Assembly (NCBI GenBank): GCA_964540005.1
Contig: CAZILN010000241.1
Coordinates: 1-25,389, forward strand
DNA length: 25,389 nt
Source: CAZILN01 sp964540005
GTDB lineage: Bacteria > Bacteroidota > Bacteroidia > Bacteroidales > SM23-62
Reading direction: 5' to 3'
Part shown: positions 23,233 to 25,389 of the stretch, piece after piece
Position numbering within the stretch: the first letter of the stretch is position 1
Layout: each line of letters starts with the position of its first letter
Notes under the pieces: model-generated
Seen by the model: only the letters and a program-made list of their open reading frames with translations
Told to the model about the DNA's origin: nothing
Databases searched by the model: none
Position numbers and translations under genes: made by a program

Positions 23233-25284
23233 TTACTCATATCTCAGTGACTCTGCCGGATTCCTGTTGGCTGCGCGGATAATAACACTGCATGCTGTGA
23301 TTATTGCTATGAGTAATATGCTCAATCCGGCAAAAACAAATATCCAGGCACTAATTTCAGTACGATAAGCAAAATTCTGGATCCATTTGTGCATGGTGTA
23401 AAAAGCCAGGGGAATAGCGATAACAAAAGCCAGTAGGATCCACTTGATAAGATCCCTGTTCAGCAGATAGATCAGATCTGAAAACACCGCACCGTTTACC
23501 TTGCGTATGCCAATTTCTTTAGTCCTTTGTTCTGACATAAATACTGTAAGTCCGAAGATACCTAGGCAGGAAATAAAAATTGATAAGAGTGAAAACCAGG
23601 TAATCAGCTTGCCAAGCCTTCTTTCTGTCTCATACATTATCCCGATCCCCTCATCGATGAAGCTATAACTGTAAGGCGAATTGGGGGCAAACTTCTTGGT
23701 TGTACTTTCGATGTGGCTGAGGGTTTTTGGGATGTTGGAAGAATTGATCTTGATGAAAAAATGGTTCAAATTGCGGTAGAAATTCGGATGAATTGAGAAG
23801 ACATGGGGTAATATCTCACGATGCAATGAAACATGATGAAAATCTTTCACAACACCGATGATTTCTCCCTCAATGCCCCAGAATGTCAGTCTTTTACCCA
23901 GAGGATTGTCCATGTTCATATATTGTACTGCCTTTTCATTCACAACAAAATTGTTTATATCTGTGGAAAAGTCGTCGGAGAAACTCCTGCCTTCAGTGAT
24001 CTCCATTTGGAATATTTCGAGATATCCGGGAATTGTAATTGAATATCTTACCAGGGATGCAAATTCAGGATCTTTTCCTTCCCAGTCAATAACGGTTTTT
24101 AAATCTTCGTTAAACGGGACCGCCTGTCCTGCAGTCACCCTGAGGATGTCAGGATTTTGCAGCAAAACCTCTCTGTAGGTTTCAAACCTCATTCCAAGAG
24201 CTTGATTAAAAGGGACCTGAATGATATATTCGGTATTGAATCCTAATGGCTGCTTTTGCCAGTATTTTAACTGATTTAGCACCATCACAGTGCATACCAG
24301 GAGAAACATAGAGATTGTAAACTGGGTTACTACTGATACAATCCTGAACGGGGATCTTTTCGTTCTGAATAGTGCAGAAGCCTGCAACGTACTGATTGGA
24401 TTTCTCCCTGTGAAATAAAGGGCGGGATTAATTCCTGAGAATATCCCGACTAAAATGGCAATCAGGAAGAAATTCAGTAGTATTCGGGGATGATCCAGGT
24501 ATCCTATCTCCAGGTTTTTGCCAATAAAGGTATTGAACCCGGGTAAGATCACCTCCACCATTATTAAAGCCAGGAACAGAGAAAAAAAAGTGAGAATAAG
24601 TGATTCTGTCAAAAACTGGAATATCAGCTGTTTCCTGCTGCCTCCGATAACTTTGCGGAGTCCAACCTCTCTGGCACGCCGGGTTGATCTGCCAGTCGAT
24701 AATGTAATATAATTGATACATGCAATGAGCAGGATTAAAGCAGCTATACTGGAGAATATATAAATGTATTTTCGCTGACCAAAACTCAGATGAGATTCAG
24801 TTATCGGGAGGATACCGAGCGTAAATTTCCCAGGCTGGGCATCCTTATAAAATTCAGGCATGATATCAGCTATCTTTTCCGCGAAGACATCCCGGGATAC
24901 GCTTTTGTCCAGTTGAAAATAGGCAGGATCACGCCAGTTATAGTCTTCAGACAAATCTTCACGAAGGGGCATTATAAAATCAGGACTGATGGTGGAGTTT
25001 ACAGGAATATTTACGATACCGGTAACTGTAAGACTTAATGCATTATTCAGGTACAGGGTCTTTCCGATTGGATTTTCATCACCAAAATACTTATCAGCAG
25101 TTGGTTTGTTCAGAACAACAGCATTTATCTGTGAGAAAGCCGATTCTTGATTTCCGTATATAAATGGGAATGAAAACATTGAAAAAAACCCACTATCAAC
25201 CATGATCACCATTTTTTCATAGAGGAGGAACTTCTGATAAATATGAAGAGCGCTAAGGCAAGAGATCTCCTTAAGTTGCTTCAA
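23233..25284 (-). CDS. FtsX-like ABC transporter permease, N-terminally truncated (possible pseudogene)
   Basis: Inner-membrane permease of the MacB/FtsX type with a large periplasmic domain. The frame begins at a TTG with no ribosome binding site. An in-frame TAA stands at 25318-25320 and the first membrane helix and SYDRFH-like segment of the family are missing, so about 100 residues are lost against the usual 780-800. What remains is normal: MVDSGFFSMFSFPFIYG (28-44) in the first periplasmic domain, four-helix FtsX block 1 (about 173-330) with TRRAREVGLRKVIGGSRKQ, a second periplasmic domain, and FtsX block 2 (about 560-680) with EQRTKEIGIRKVNGA. The ATP-binding subunit is not in the window. 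The upstream reading continues in the same frame past the stop, suggesting a nonsense mutation or an end frameshift rather than a genuine short gene. Confidence 0.75.
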   Translation of the reverse strand: MKQLKEISCLSALHIYQKFLLYEKMVIMVDSGFFSMFSFPFIYGNQESAFSQINAVVLNKPTADKYFGDENPIGKTLYLNNALSLTVTGIVNIPVNSTISPDFIMPLREDLSEDYNWRDPAYFQLDKSVSRDVFAEKIADIMPEFYKDAQPGKFTLGILPITESHLSFGQRKYIYIFSSIAALILLIACINYITLSTGRSTRRAREVGLRKVIGGSRKQLIFQFLTESLILTFFSLFLALIMVEVILPGFNTFIGKNLEIGYLDHPRILLNFFLIAILVGIFSGINPALYFTGRNPISTLQASALFRTKRSPFRIVSVVTQFTISMFLLVCTVMVLNQLKYWQKQPLGFNTEYIIQVPFNQALGMRFETYREVLLQNPDILRVTAGQAVPFNEDLKTVIDWEGKDPEFASLVRYSITIPGYLEIFQMEITEGRSFSDDFSTDINNFVVNEKAVQYMNMDNPLGKRLTFWGIEGEIIGVVKDFHHVSLHREILPHVFSIHPNFYRNLNHFFIKINSSNIPKTLSHIESTTKKFAPNSPYSYSFIDEGIGIMYETERRLGKLITWFSLLSIFISCLGIFGLTVFMSEQRTKEIGIRKVNGAVFSDLIYLLNRDLIKWILLAFVIAIPLAFYTMHKWIQNFAYRTEISAWIFVFAGLSILLIAIITACSVIIRAANRNPAESLRYE

Positions 25285-25389
25285 AAAAAAGTGAGAATTG
25301 CCGGCTCGATTACGAAATTAGATAACGATCAGAAGATAATAACCATTCGAAGATACCTCCAGATCGCTTACGACCAGTTTGTACCTCAC

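Noticed and set aside
25243..25389. A plus-strand frame open to the window end, reading like ITIRRYLQIAYDQF, with an AGGAGG-like string upstream.
   Set aside because: It is antisense to the permease frame, the AGGAGG is about 15 bases from the ATG, and the frame stays open far upstream inside the permease; without sequence beyond 25389 it cannot be supported as a gene.

Overview
The window reads as a chromosomal segment of a Bacteroidota bacterium, most like the anaerobic Bacteroidales/Marinilabiliales type. I infer this from several signs: exact TAnnTTTG promoter elements (the Bacteroidota -7 box), mostly weak or absent Shine-Dalgarno sequences, a short RpoD-like sigma factor of 288 residues, a membrane-anchored LytTR regulator, an FtsX-type permease of the Bacteroidota layout, and a DUF4038 lipoprotein. 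I see no tRNA, rRNA, CRISPR array, phage module or intact insertion sequence.

Positions 1-8577 form a plant-polysaccharide cluster. A GH116/DUF608 glycosidase (5' end outside the window), a PfkB sugar kinase and a GH10 xylanase without a signal peptide lie on the plus strand; the last two overlap by ATGA. They face a GPH-type sugar:cation symporter and a secreted GH5-like enzyme on the minus strand. A DUF4038/GH140-like lipoprotein diverges from the GH5 gene. The layout suggests outer or periplasmic trimming by the GH5-like and DUF4038 proteins, import by the symporter, then intracellular cleavage by GH10 and GH116 and phosphorylation by the kinase. There is no SusC/SusD pair here.

Positions 8813-17357 hold a DUF502 membrane protein and a divergent pair that is the most unusual part of the window. 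One gene encodes a 594-residue protein with five to six cysteines in family-like contexts and a weak FMN-barrel resemblance. The other encodes a giant protein of about 1415 residues that fuses two BadF/HgdC-type ATPase activase domains to HgdB-like Fe-S dehydratase domains. A fold-type I aminotransferase converges on the giant gene.

Positions 17519-19984 carry a membrane-anchored LytTR regulator and a HpnP-like radical SAM protein with a C-terminal DUF4070-type region. Positions 19981-23179 hold a compact RNA/cold-shock block: a DEAD-box helicase (DEFD variant), an RRM protein, a CspA-type protein and a divergent RpoD-like sigma paralogue, with several palindromes and phased repeats between them. 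The window ends in an FtsX-like permease whose N-terminus is missing and blocked by an in-frame stop, possibly a decaying gene.
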